DNA of 64,000 bases from Alphaproteobacteria bacterium. GTDB lineage: Bacteria; Pseudomonadota; Alphaproteobacteria; Reyranellales; Reyranellaceae. The translations under genes were made by a program, and so were the position numbers. The notes under the pieces were generated by a model. That model was not told where the DNA came from, ran no database searches, and saw nothing but the letters and a program-made list of their open reading frames with translations. Numbering within the stretch: position 1 is the first letter of the stretch; each line of letters starts with the position of its first letter. The stretch is from contig VGCZ01000015.1 in the NCBI GenBank assembly GCA_016869975.1, positions 43,730-107,729 of the forward strand, in the 5' to 3' direction. This document shows positions 1 through 7,431 of this stretch, piece by piece.

Positions 1-90
1 GCGGCGATCGCCAAGGCCTATACCGACGCCGGCAAGCCGATCCCCGAGGAGTACAAGACCCGCCTCACCGGCGCGCGCGATTCGGATTGA
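1..90 (+). CDS. C-terminal end of an unidentified protein (partial)
   Basis: The window opens inside a reading frame that ends with TGA at 88-90. Only the last 29 residues are visible. They are polar (ending GARDSD), show no recognisable motif, and do not allow a family call. A palindromic repeat (103-130) and the convergent threonine dehydratase gene follow, so this is the end of its transcription unit. That it is coding is inferred from the clean frame and strong GC bias at the third codon position. Confidence 0.5.
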   Translation, partial: AAIAKAYTDAGKPIPEEYKTRLTGARDSD

Positions 91-102
91 TCAGGCACGA
101 AC

Positions 103-130
103 TACCTTCCCCCGCCAGCGGGGGAAGGTA
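103..130. repeat. Palindromic repeat, family A, copy 1
   Basis: Perfect 11-bp arms (taccttccccc / gggggaaggta) around a gccagc centre that can pair further. The same core recurs at 13045-13074, 13172-13197, 16279-16308 and, shortened, at 48106-48126. It lies between convergent genes. No T-run follows it, so it is not a standard intrinsic terminator. Confidence 0.85.
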
Positions 131-134
131 GGGT

Positions 135-1373
135 TCAGCCCTCCGCCGTTCCTTCCAGCAGCTTGACCTTGAATTGCCGGCTGAGCGCGTTGACCAGCTC
201 GCGCACGTGCGCCGCGTCGCGGGTCTCGACCAGCAACTCGAGTGTCGCGCTCTTGGCGGCCACGCCGCCGAACAGGCGCTGATGCTGGACCTCCAGGATG
301 TTGCCGCCGGCCTCGCCGACGATGCCGGCGACGCGCGCGAGCTGGCCGGGCGCGTCGGTGATCTTCACCCGAAGCCGCACGACACGGCCATCGCGCACCA
401 GTCCGCGCATCAGAATCGAGGCGAGCAGGCGGGTGTCGATATTGCCGCCGCACAGCACGACGCCCACCGCGCGACCGGCGAAGCTCTCGCGATGCGCCAG
501 GATCGCGGCCAGGCCGGCGGCGCCGGCGCCTTCGGCCACGGTCTTCTCGACCTCCAGGAACAGCACGATGGCGCGCTCAATGTCGGTCTCGTCGACCAGC
601 TTCACCTCGGCGACCAGCTCGCGGCAGACCGCCAAGGGCAGCACGCCGGTGTCGCGTACGGCGATGCCCTCGGCGATGGTCTCGCCGCCCACCTGGACCG
701 GCTCGCCGTGCAGGATCTGGTACAGCGCGGGATAGCCCGTGGTCTCGACGCCGATGACGCGGATATCGGGCTTCAGCGCCTTGGCCGCGATGGCGATGCC
801 CGAGATGAGCCCGCCGCCGCCCACTGGCACGACCAGGGTGTCGAGATGCGGCGCGTCCTGCAGCATCTCCAGCCCCACCGTGCCCTGGCCGGCGATGATC
901 GCGGCATCGTCGTAGGGATGCACGAATGTCAGGCCCTCGGCCTCGGCGATGCGCCGTGCTTCGGCGCCGGCTTCCGATAGCGAGTCGCCGTGCAGCACCA
1001 CGCGGGCGCCGTGATCGCGCGTGTGCTTGACCTTCACGAAGGGCGCGAAGGCCGGCATGACGATGGTCGCGGGAATGTCGAGTCGGCCGGCGTGGTAGGC
1101 CACGCCCTGCGCATGGTTACCGGCCGACATGGCGATCACGCCGCGGCCGCGCTGCTCGCGCGACAGCGTCGAGAGCTTGGTCAGCGCGCCGCGTTCCTTG
1201 AACGAGGCGGTGAACTGCAGGTTCTCGAATTTCACCCAGACATCGCAGCCGCAGACACGCGACAGCGTGCGGGAGTGCAGCATGGGCGTGCGCGCGACCT
1301 GGCCTTGCAGCAATCGGGCGGCGGCCTCGACGTCGGCGAGGGTGACGGGCAGGGTGGATGTGGGCGCGTTCAT
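135..1373 (-). CDS. ilvA: Threonine ammonia-lyase (dehydratase) with C-terminal ACT domain
   Basis: A 412-residue PLP enzyme that deaminates L-threonine (and probably serine) to 2-oxobutanoate in the cytoplasm. The PLP lysine is K59 in TASFKERGA, the SAGNHAQG motif follows near residue 83, and the phosphate-binding loop VPVGGGGLISG lies at 182-192. The last ~70 residues, beginning LRVKITDAPGQLARV, form one ACT domain, as in the single-ACT subfamily. The ATG at 1373 opens the canonical N-terminus; upstream reading is antisense-free overlap of the EamA gene and has no family match. The EamA gene ends 20 bp upstream on the same strand, so the two are probably co-transcribed. The family is clear; allosteric behaviour is not shown by the sequence. 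Confidence 0.93.
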   Translation of the reverse strand: MNAPTSTLPVTLADVEAAARLLQGQVARTPMLHSRTLSRVCGCDVWVKFENLQFTASFKERGALTKLSTLSREQRGRGVIAMSAGNHAQGVAYHAGRLDIPATIVMPAFAPFVKVKHTRDHGARVVLHGDSLSEAGAEARRIAEAEGLTFVHPYDDAAIIAGQGTVGLEMLQDAPHLDTLVVPVGGGGLISGIAIAAKALKPDIRVIGVETTGYPALYQILHGEPVQVGGETIAEGIAVRDTGVLPLAVCRELVAEVKLVDETDIERAIVLFLEVEKTVAEGAGAAGLAAILAHRESFAGRAVGVVLCGGNIDTRLLASILMRGLVRDGRVVRLRVKITDAPGQLARVAGIVGEAGGNILEVQHQRLFGGVAAKSATLELLVETRDAAHVRELVNALSRQFKVKLLEGTAEG

Positions 1374-1393
1374 CGCGGTCTTGTAGCACGGTG

Positions 1394-2311
1394 TCAGGCG
1401 TGCGGCCGCCGGCTCTCGTAGCGCGCGATCCACACCGTGGCGCCGCAGATCACCGCGCCGCCAGCGAGGGTCCAGACGGTCGGGATGTGGCTGAAGACGA
1501 GGAAACCGGCGAGCGAGGCGTAGAGCAGGTCGACGAAGCGCACCGACTGCACGGCGCCGACATCGGCGATGCGGAAGGCGCGCGTCATGCAGTAATGCGC
1601 CGCCGAGCCGATCAGGCCGCACGAAGTGAGCAACGCCCATTCCACCGGCGTCGGCCAGCGCCAGTCGATCAGGGCGAAGGGCAGGCTGAGCACCGTCATG
1701 AGCAGGCCGAGCCAGAAGACGATGGCGTCTGGTCGCTCGACGCGGGTCTGTACCTTCGACATCAGGAAGGAGATCGAGGTGATCGGCGAGCACAGCACCA
1801 GCAGCAGCAGGGCCCAGGCCGGGCTGTCGCCGGCAGCGAACAAGCCCGGCGCCAGCACGATCAGCACGCCGGCGAAGGCGACGAGGACGGCGATCCAGCG
1901 CGCCGCGTACATGCGCTCGCCGAGGAACAGCGAGGCGCCCAGCATCATGTAGATCGGGCCGGTAAAGCCGATCGCCGAGGTCTCGGCGAGGCCGACAAAG
2001 GGCAGGGCGATGAACCACAGCATCGAGCCCGCCGCGTGGAAGACGCTGCGCACCGCCATGAACCCTGGGCGGCGCGGCCGGTAGGCCGCCCAGCCGGCGT
2101 GGATCGCGAACGGCAGCAGGATGATCGAGCCGGTGAGGTAGCGCAGGCAGACCACCTGTGGCGGGTACATGTCGTGCGTCAGGACCTTCTGCTGCGCGTT
2201 GAGCGCGGCGAACAGCAGGCCGGCGGCGAGCATCCACAGGATGCCGCGCACCGACGGCGTCAGCCGCGCCCAGGCCGCGGGTCCAGCGGAGGATCCGGGA
2301 GGGCTGTTCAT
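1394..2311 (-). CDS. EamA/DMT-family membrane transporter
   Basis: A 305-residue protein with about ten hydrophobic segments and the duplicated EamA layout (FLGERM near the end of the first half). It is probably an inner-membrane exporter or permease for small metabolites; the substrate is unknown. It lies between an MR/MLE gene upstream and threonine dehydratase downstream, all on one strand, so an amino-acid or organic-acid substrate is a fair guess only. The ATG at 2311 is preceded by a purine-rich stretch (gagaagagaag) that is partly the arm of the family B repeat at 2321-2346, so the repeat seems to supply the ribosome-binding site. Confidence 0.88.
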   Translation of the reverse strand: MNSPPGSSAGPAAWARLTPSVRGILWMLAAGLLFAALNAQQKVLTHDMYPPQVVCLRYLTGSIILLPFAIHAGWAAYRPRRPGFMAVRSVFHAAGSMLWFIALPFVGLAETSAIGFTGPIYMMLGASLFLGERMYAARWIAVLVAFAGVLIVLAPGLFAAGDSPAWALLLLVLCSPITSISFLMSKVQTRVERPDAIVFWLGLLMTVLSLPFALIDWRWPTPVEWALLTSCGLIGSAAHYCMTRAFRIADVGAVQSVRFVDLLYASLAGFLVFSHIPTVWTLAGGAVICGATVWIARYESRRPHA

Positions 2312-2320
2312 GCTTCTTCT

Positions 2321-2346
2321 CTTCTCCCCGCTTGCGCGGGGAGAAG
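2321..2346. repeat. Palindromic repeat, family B, copy 1
   Basis: Perfect 11-bp arms (cttctccccgc / gcggggagaag) with a 4-nt loop. It lies in the 49-bp gap between the MR/MLE gene (2361-3470) and the EamA start codon, both on the minus strand. Related copies are at 24755-24781, 59496-59529, 63691-63736 and a half copy at the right window edge. Confidence 0.85.
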
Positions 2347-2360
2347 GAAAGACAGCGGCG

Positions 2361-3470
2361 TCAGCGCAGCACCGTGACGGTCTTGCGCTTGATGAGCTCG
2401 AAATCGATCGGCGCGCCGATTCCCGGGCCGGTCGGCGCGTGCACGAAACCGTCCTTGTCAGGGTCGATGTCGGGGTTCAGCCCGTACTTCTGCGCGCCGG
2501 ATGGCAGCAGTACCTCGAAGAACTCGGTGTTGCGGATCGCCATGGCGACATGCAGCTGGGCGAAGTTGTTGTGCGAGTTGCCGCCGTGGTGGATCTCGTA
2601 GGTCATGCGGAAGGCCTCGGCGAGATGCGCCGTCTTCATGAGCGTCGTGATGCCGCCCTTCACCGCGATGTCGCCGCGCAGATAGTCGGTGGCGCGCTCG
2701 ACGATCCACGGCGCGTAGCTCTCCAGGCCGCTGATCGGATACTCGGTGGCGAGGATCGGGATCTTCAGCAGCTGCTTGAGCTTGACGTAGCCGTAGAGGT
2801 CCTGGTCGTGCAGCGGGTCTTCGTACCAGTGGAAACCCAGCTCCTCGACCGCCTTGCCCACGCGCAGCGCCTCGGGGAAGGCGTAGCTCCAGGTCGAATC
2901 GAGCATGATGGTGTAGTCGTCGCCGACCGCGCGGCGCACCGCCTCGCAGACCTTGATGTCCTCGCGCCAGCGGGTCGGCGGATGGATCTTGTAGGCCGCC
3001 CAGCCGCCCGCCTTGTATTGCTGCGCCTCGGCGGCGTAGGCCTCCACCGAACTCAGCACGGCGGAGCTCGCGTAGGCCGGGATCTTGGTCCTGTACGTGC
3101 CGAGCAGGCGATGGACAGGCTGGTTCGCCGCCTTGCCGGCGATGTCCCACAGCGCCACGTCGCAGGCGCCGATGCAGCGCACGGTCGACGCGCGCACACG
3201 CCGCCACAGATCCTGATTCAGCCGCTCGCGATCGAGCGGATCCTGGCCCATCAGCATCGGCTTGAGGTGGCGGATCAGGCCCGGCCCGTCGGTCGAGGCC
3301 GGGTTCATCGCCGAGCCGAGGAAGGCGTGGCCCGTGACGCCCTGGTCGGTGATCACGCTCAGCAGCCCAAGGTCGCTGCTACCCGCCGAGCGCGCCGAAT
3401 GGCCGCCATAGGTGGTCGCCGGGATGTCGTCCCAGGCGAACAGCGTCAAGGTGACGTCGGTGATCTTCAT
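2361..3470 (-). CDS. Enolase-superfamily (mandelate racemase/muconate lactonizing) enzyme 1
   Basis: A 369-residue TIM-barrel enzyme expected to abstract a proton alpha to a carboxylate, typically a sugar-acid dehydratase or racemase. Metal ligands read as D191 (LDSTW), E217 (WYEDPL) and E243 (ATEYP); a His-rich loop (HHGGNSHNN) near residue 305 could supply the acid/base. The usual K-x-K on strand two is K161-I-H163, so the second lysine is replaced by histidine. ATG 3470 is preceded by a good ribosome site (ggaggg). It probably starts an operon with the EamA transporter and threonine dehydratase. The substrate cannot be assigned. The RAYT island lies just upstream, between this gene and the divergent MR/MLE gene at 4697. 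Confidence 0.88.
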   Translation of the reverse strand: MKITDVTLTLFAWDDIPATTYGGHSARSAGSSDLGLLSVITDQGVTGHAFLGSAMNPASTDGPGLIRHLKPMLMGQDPLDRERLNQDLWRRVRASTVRCIGACDVALWDIAGKAANQPVHRLLGTYRTKIPAYASSAVLSSVEAYAAEAQQYKAGGWAAYKIHPPTRWREDIKVCEAVRRAVGDDYTIMLDSTWSYAFPEALRVGKAVEELGFHWYEDPLHDQDLYGYVKLKQLLKIPILATEYPISGLESYAPWIVERATDYLRGDIAVKGGITTLMKTAHLAEAFRMTYEIHHGGNSHNNFAQLHVAMAIRNTEFFEVLLPSGAQKYGLNPDIDPDKDGFVHAPTGPGIGAPIDFELIKRKTVTVLR

Positions 3471-3604
3471 GGTTCCCTCCCGCGATCCGAGCAGCCTAGC
3501 CGCCCGTGCCCCGACGCGGAACGGCCGGCCACGCCGACCTGCTATTCGCCGGACGAGGGCGCTCGCGGCCCCTTCGACCGGCGACGGCGGCCTTCGACGA
3601 CGCC

Positions 3605-3645
3605 ATAACGCAAGCCTGACACCATGCTGGTGTCAGGCTTGCGTT
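3605..3645. repeat. RAYT-associated hairpin repeat (family D, full copy)
   Basis: Perfect 17-bp arms (aacgcaagcctgacacc, 3607-3623, and its complement, 3629-3645) around a 5-nt loop atgct. It sits 45 bp upstream of the RAYT start codon. The left 18 bases (3605-3622) are repeated exactly at 4661-4678, over the RAYT stop codon. This is the expected arrangement for REP-type elements recognised by their adjacent transposase. Confidence 0.9.
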
Positions 3646-3689
3646 CTCACGTTGTTTGAAGGAGGATGGTGGCGTCCGGAGGATCCGTG

Positions 3690-4664
3690 GTGCCCCGCAA
3701 GCCCCGCCTGCATGTCGATGGCGCGATCTACCATGTGACGCTGCGCGGCGACGCCGGGCGGCCGATCTTCGCCGACGACGCCGACCGGTCGCGCTGGGAG
3801 GGGCTGCTCGCCGAGGGCGTGGCGCGCCACGGCCACCGGGTGTTGGCCTATTGCTGGATGGGCGACCATGTGCATCTGTGCCTGCGCGTCGCCGAGGCGC
3901 CGCTGTCGCGCATCATGCAGCAGCTCGTCTCGCGCTACGCCCGTGCCTTCAACCGCCGGCACGGCCGCGTCGGCCATGTCTTCCAGGGACGCTTCCGGGC
4001 GATGCTGGTCGGCGACGATGCCTATCGCCTGGGCCTCCTGCGCTACATCCACCGCGATCCCGTGGCGGCCGGGCTGGTGCGCGACCCGCGCCGGTATCGC
4101 TGGTCCAGCCATGGCGCGCTCTGCGGCGCGGCGCGGTCGCCGGCGTGGCTGGACCACACCGGGACGCTTGCGCTGTTCGCGCGCGACGCGAAGCTGGCGC
4201 GGCGGCGGCTGCATGCCTTCGTGATGGGGGCGGCCGGCGGGCGGGCGGCGGTCGACGAGTCCGCGATTTGGGCCGAGATCGAGGCGGCGATCGCCTCGCC
4301 CTCGGTTGCGACGCTTGGCAAGCCGCCGCGCGGCACGCGGCGCCAGGGCGCGCGACGAGAGCTGGCGCGCCCGCCCAGATTGGCGGCGGTGATCGACGCC
4401 GCGGCGCGGCTGGCGGGCGTCGAGCGGCGCGCGCTAGTTGGTCCGACGCGGGCGCGGGCGGCGTCGCGGGCGCGCGGCATCGCCGGGCTGCTGGCCCAGG
4501 CGACGGGTGCGGCCTCGCTGTCGGCGCTGGCGCGCGCCACCGGGCGCGATCCCGGCTCGATCAGCCGGGCAGTCGAGGCGGCGCGTCGTCAGGCGGCGAC
4601 CGATGGCGGCCTGGCGCGGCGGTTGGCGGCGGCGCGCCGGGCACTGATGCAGAAAACGCGATAA
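3690..4664 (+). CDS. REP-associated tyrosine transposase (RAYT, Y1/HUH family)
   Basis: A 324-residue single-strand DNA transposase of the IS200/IS605-related RAYT group, thought to mobilise REP hairpins. The HUH motif is H60-V-H62 in GDHVHLCL. The probable catalytic tyrosine is Y119 in RYIHRDPVAAGLV. The C-terminal ~110 residues carry a basic helix-turn-helix segment resembling the DnaA C-terminal domain (near GRDPGSISRAVEAA), common in this group. I chose GTG 3690 because it gives the typical start (M)PRKPRLHVDGAIYHV and has ggagga 6 bp upstream; the ATG at 3666 has its Shine-Dalgarno directly abutting. The hairpin repeat at 3605-3645 and the half copy over the stop codon flank it. It interrupts the shared promoter region of two MR/MLE genes. 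Confidence 0.9.
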   Translation: MPRKPRLHVDGAIYHVTLRGDAGRPIFADDADRSRWEGLLAEGVARHGHRVLAYCWMGDHVHLCLRVAEAPLSRIMQQLVSRYARAFNRRHGRVGHVFQGRFRAMLVGDDAYRLGLLRYIHRDPVAAGLVRDPRRYRWSSHGALCGAARSPAWLDHTGTLALFARDAKLARRRLHAFVMGAAGGRAAVDESAIWAEIEAAIASPSVATLGKPPRGTRRQGARRELARPPRLAAVIDAAARLAGVERRALVGPTRARAASRARGIAGLLAQATGAASLSALARATGRDPGSISRAVEAARRQAATDGGLARRLAAARRALMQKTR

Positions 4665-4678
4665 CGCAAGCCTGACAC
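4661..4678. repeat. RAYT-associated repeat (family D, half copy)
   Basis: An exact 18-bp copy (ataacgcaagcctgacac) of the left arm at 3605-3622, without the complementary arm. It includes the TAA stop codon of the RAYT gene and ends 18 bp before the next start codon (4697). With the upstream hairpin it brackets a unit of about 1.07 kb. Confidence 0.9.
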
Positions 4679-4696
4679 TGCGGGTCCAGAGTTCGT

Positions 4697-5836
4697 ATGA
4701 AGATCACCGACATCGTCTGTCATGTACTGCAGAGCAAGGTCGAGAGGCCGTTCGTCTCGGCGCGCGGCTGGGTGTATGCGACGCGCTCCTCCTGCGTGGT
4801 CGAGATCACGACCGACGCGGGCCTCACCGGCTGGGGCGAGTGCTACGGCCCTTCGGCGGTCGCCAAGGCGTTCATCGAGACGCAGTATCGCGCGCGCCTG
4901 ATCGGGCGCGATCCGTTCGACGTCGAGGTGATCTGGGAGGACCTCTACAACCGCATCAAGGATTACGGCACGACTGGCATGGCGATCTCGGCCATGTCGG
5001 GCATCGACATCGCGCTCTGGGACATCATGGGCCGCGCGGTGAACAAGCCGGTGCACAAGCTCATCGGCGGTGCCTACCGCAACTCGGTGATTCCCTACGC
5101 CACCGGCCTGTACTTCATCGACATGGACCGGCTGGTCGAGGAAGCGGTCGAGGAGGCGCTGGAATTCAAGGCGATGGGCTTCCGCGCCATCAAGATGAAG
5201 ATCGGCCTGGGCGATCTGCAGCGCGACGCCGCCCGAGTTGCCGCCGTCCGGGAGGCGATCGGCCCCGAGATCAAGCTGGCGGTCGACGCCAACCACTGCT
5301 TCTCCGTCCCCAACGCCATCAAGCTCGGCCGCATGCTGGAGGAGCATGATATCCTCTGGTTCGAGGAGCCGATCAGCCCCGAGGATCATGACGGTTACGT
5401 TGAGGTAACCAGATCCCTCGACATGGCCGTGGCTGGCGGCGAGAACGACTTCACCCGCTGGGGCTTCCGCGACATCATCGCGTCCAAGGCGATGGACATC
5501 GTGCAGCCCGACCTCTGCGCCGCCGGCGGTTTCTCGGAGTGTCGCAAAATAGCCGCCCTCGCCTCCGCCTTCGGCGTCGAGTGTGTGCCGCACGCCTGGG
5601 GCTCGGCGATCGGCCTGGCTGCCACGGTGCAGTTCCTCGCCGCCCTGCCCGATCAGCCGCCGGCCTTCCGGCCGATGCCGCCGATGCTGGAGTTCGAGCA
5701 GACGCCCAATCCGCTGCGCGACCATCTCGCCACCGTGCCGATCGAGCAGAAGGGCGGCGCCGTGGCGGTGCCGGACGGGCCGGGCCTGGGCATCGAGATC
5801 GATCGCGCGGTGCTGGCGAAGTACAAGGTGGCGTGA
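4697..5836 (+). CDS. Enolase-superfamily (mandelate racemase/muconate lactonizing) enzyme 2
   Basis: A 379-residue enzyme with a full mandelate-racemase-type active site: K166-M-K168, metal ligands D197 (DANH), E223 (WFEEP), E249 (GGEN), and H299 in VPHAWGS. Expected to dehydrate or epimerise a sugar acid or related hydroxy acid; the substrate is not assignable. It heads a run of plus-strand genes (MR/MLE 3, VOC, Bug protein, two unknowns). The next gene starts 2 bp after its stop, so translation is probably coupled. Its own ribosome site is weak and the RAYT repeat leaves only 18 bp of native upstream DNA, so its promoter must lie in or beyond the RAYT element. Confidence 0.92.
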   Translation: MKITDIVCHVLQSKVERPFVSARGWVYATRSSCVVEITTDAGLTGWGECYGPSAVAKAFIETQYRARLIGRDPFDVEVIWEDLYNRIKDYGTTGMAISAMSGIDIALWDIMGRAVNKPVHKLIGGAYRNSVIPYATGLYFIDMDRLVEEAVEEALEFKAMGFRAIKMKIGLGDLQRDAARVAAVREAIGPEIKLAVDANHCFSVPNAIKLGRMLEEHDILWFEEPISPEDHDGYVEVTRSLDMAVAGGENDFTRWGFRDIIASKAMDIVQPDLCAAGGFSECRKIAALASAFGVECVPHAWGSAIGLAATVQFLAALPDQPPAFRPMPPMLEFEQTPNPLRDHLATVPIEQKGGAVAVPDGPGLGIEIDRAVLAKYKVA

Positions 5837-5838
5837 GC

Positions 5839-7005
5839 ATGAAGATCACTGCCATCCGCGGCACCTGGGTGCACGTGCCGATCCCCGAGGCGGGCCAGCA
5901 CGTCAGCAATTTCGGCCGCGTCGCCTCCTTCGATTCGGTGATCGTGCGCGTCGACACCGATGCCGGTATCTCCGGCTGGGGCGAGGCCAAGGCCGGCGTC
6001 GGATCGGCGGCGTCGTGCGCCGGCTTGGCGGCGATGGTCAATCTCGACCTCGCGCCGATGCTGGTGGGCCAGGACCCGCGCGACATCTCCAGGCTGTGGG
6101 ACGTGATGTACAACAACCAGCGCGAGGGTCATGCGATCGCGCGTGGCCATGGATTGCCGCAACTCGGACGGCGTGGCCTGACGATCAGCGCCATCGCCGG
6201 CATCGACATCGCGCTGTGGGACATTCTGGGAAAGTCGCTCAACGCGCCGGTTTGGCGGTTACTCGGTGGTCGCAGAGCCGAGCGCATGCCGGCCTATGCC
6301 TCGGGCGGTTGGGCCGACGCCGCCAATATCGGCAAGCAGCTGCTGGGCTACATCGAGAGAGGCGGCTTTCGCGCGGTGAAGATGCGCGTGGGCGTGATGG
6401 ACGGCACGCCGGCGCGCTCGGCCGCGCGGGTCAAGGCGGCACGCGCGGCGCTGGGACCGGATATCGGCCTGGCCTGCGACGCGCACGGCACCTTCTCCGT
6501 CGCCGAGGCCAAGGCCTTCGCGCGCATGGTCGAGGACTGCGACCTGATGTGGTTCGAGGAGCCGGTGTCGGGCGACGACAAGAGCGGCATGGCCGAGGTG
6601 CGCCGTTCCGCGTCGGTGCCGATCAGCGCCGGCGAGAGCGAGTTCACGCGCCATGACTTCCGCGACCTCGCCGAATTGCGTGCCGCCGACATCCTGCAGC
6701 CCGACCTCGCCATCGCCGGCGGCATCACCGAAGGCGTGCGCATCGCCGCCATCGCCTCGGCCTTCAACCTGCGCCTGGCGCCGCATCTGTGGTCGGGCGC
6801 GCCGGGCTTCGCCGCGGGCCTGGCGCTGGCGGCGACCTCTTCCGCCGGCTTCGTTCTGGAGTACTCTCTGGGCAGCAATCCGATGCTGCAGGAGCTGGTG
6901 CGCGAGAAGTTCCCGGTCGAGGGCGGTATGGTCGAGATCCCCGACCGGCCGGGGCTCGGCATCACAGTGGACGAGACCTTCGTGGAGAAGTACGCGCGGC
7001 GCTGA
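5839..7005 (+). CDS. Enolase-superfamily (mandelate racemase/muconate lactonizing) enzyme 3
   Basis: A 388-residue paralogue of the preceding gene. The lysine motif reads K181-M-R183, so the second base is arginine. Metal ligands are D214 (CDAHG), E240 (WFEEP) and E266 (SAGESE); an APHLWSG loop carries the histidine near the C-terminus. The K-x-R form is found in some acid-sugar dehydratases, so it is probably active, on a related substrate. ATG 5839 overlaps no upstream gene but follows its stop by 2 bp. The tandem arrangement suggests two consecutive steps of one pathway or two substrates of one transport system. Confidence 0.9.
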   Translation: MKITAIRGTWVHVPIPEAGQHVSNFGRVASFDSVIVRVDTDAGISGWGEAKAGVGSAASCAGLAAMVNLDLAPMLVGQDPRDISRLWDVMYNNQREGHAIARGHGLPQLGRRGLTISAIAGIDIALWDILGKSLNAPVWRLLGGRRAERMPAYASGGWADAANIGKQLLGYIERGGFRAVKMRVGVMDGTPARSAARVKAARAALGPDIGLACDAHGTFSVAEAKAFARMVEDCDLMWFEEPVSGDDKSGMAEVRRSASVPISAGESEFTRHDFRDLAELRAADILQPDLAIAGGITEGVRIAAIASAFNLRLAPHLWSGAPGFAAGLALAATSSAGFVLEYSLGSNPMLQELVREKFPVEGGMVEIPDRPGLGITVDETFVEKYARR

Positions 7006-7020
7006 CGCGAGGAGGCGATC

Positions 7021-7416
7021 ATGTCGGCCGAACCCAAACCCGCCCCCATGCTGGTTGGCGCCGCCACGGTCTTCACCGTGCGCGACATCGCCGCCAGCCG
7101 CGACCACTTTCGCGACGCGCATGGCTTCGCCATCACCTTCGAGTGGGGTACGCCGCTTCATTATATCTGCATGTGTCGCGACGAGGTGCAGTTGCATCTG
7201 CTGTCGGCCGCCCAGACCGAGCGTCGGCCGGGACAGTCGGGTCTCTGCATCTTCGTGCGTGACGTCGACGCGGTGTACGAGGATCTCAAGGCGCGCGGCG
7301 CCAAGATCGTGAAGCCGCCGGAAACCTACGCCTACGGCATGCGCGACTTCGACGCGCTGGATCTCGATGGCAACCAGATCACGTACGGCATGGGTGTGAA
7401 CGAAACCGAGAAGTGA
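7021..7416 (+). CDS. VOC (glyoxalase/bleomycin-resistance-like) family protein
   Basis: A 131-residue protein with the paired beta-alpha-beta-beta-beta VOC fold: TVFTVRDIAAS near the start and a closing DLDGNQITYG. A possible metal ligand is in VQLHLL near residue 60. Members are lyases, isomerases or dioxygenases acting on small metabolites; the reaction here is unknown. It has a strong ribosome site (gaggagg) and sits 15 bp after MR/MLE 3 and before a Bug binding protein, so it probably belongs to the same catabolic operon. Confidence 0.85.
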   Translation: MSAEPKPAPMLVGAATVFTVRDIAASRDHFRDAHGFAITFEWGTPLHYICMCRDEVQLHLLSAAQTERRPGQSGLCIFVRDVDAVYEDLKARGAKIVKPPETYAYGMRDFDALDLDGNQITYGMGVNETEK

Positions 7417-7431
7417 AACAGGGAGTGTGTG

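Noticed and set aside
135..2237. A 700-residue minus-strand open frame covering threonine dehydratase and most of the EamA gene
   Set aside because: Only the last 412 residues match a family. The upstream part is another frame of the EamA gene kept open by high GC; the ATG at 1373 starts the real protein.
3605..4678. A complete insertion sequence with terminal inverted repeats and target duplication
   Set aside because: RAYT/Y1 enzymes do not use such ends. The two repeats are direct copies plus one hairpin, and no target duplication is evident.
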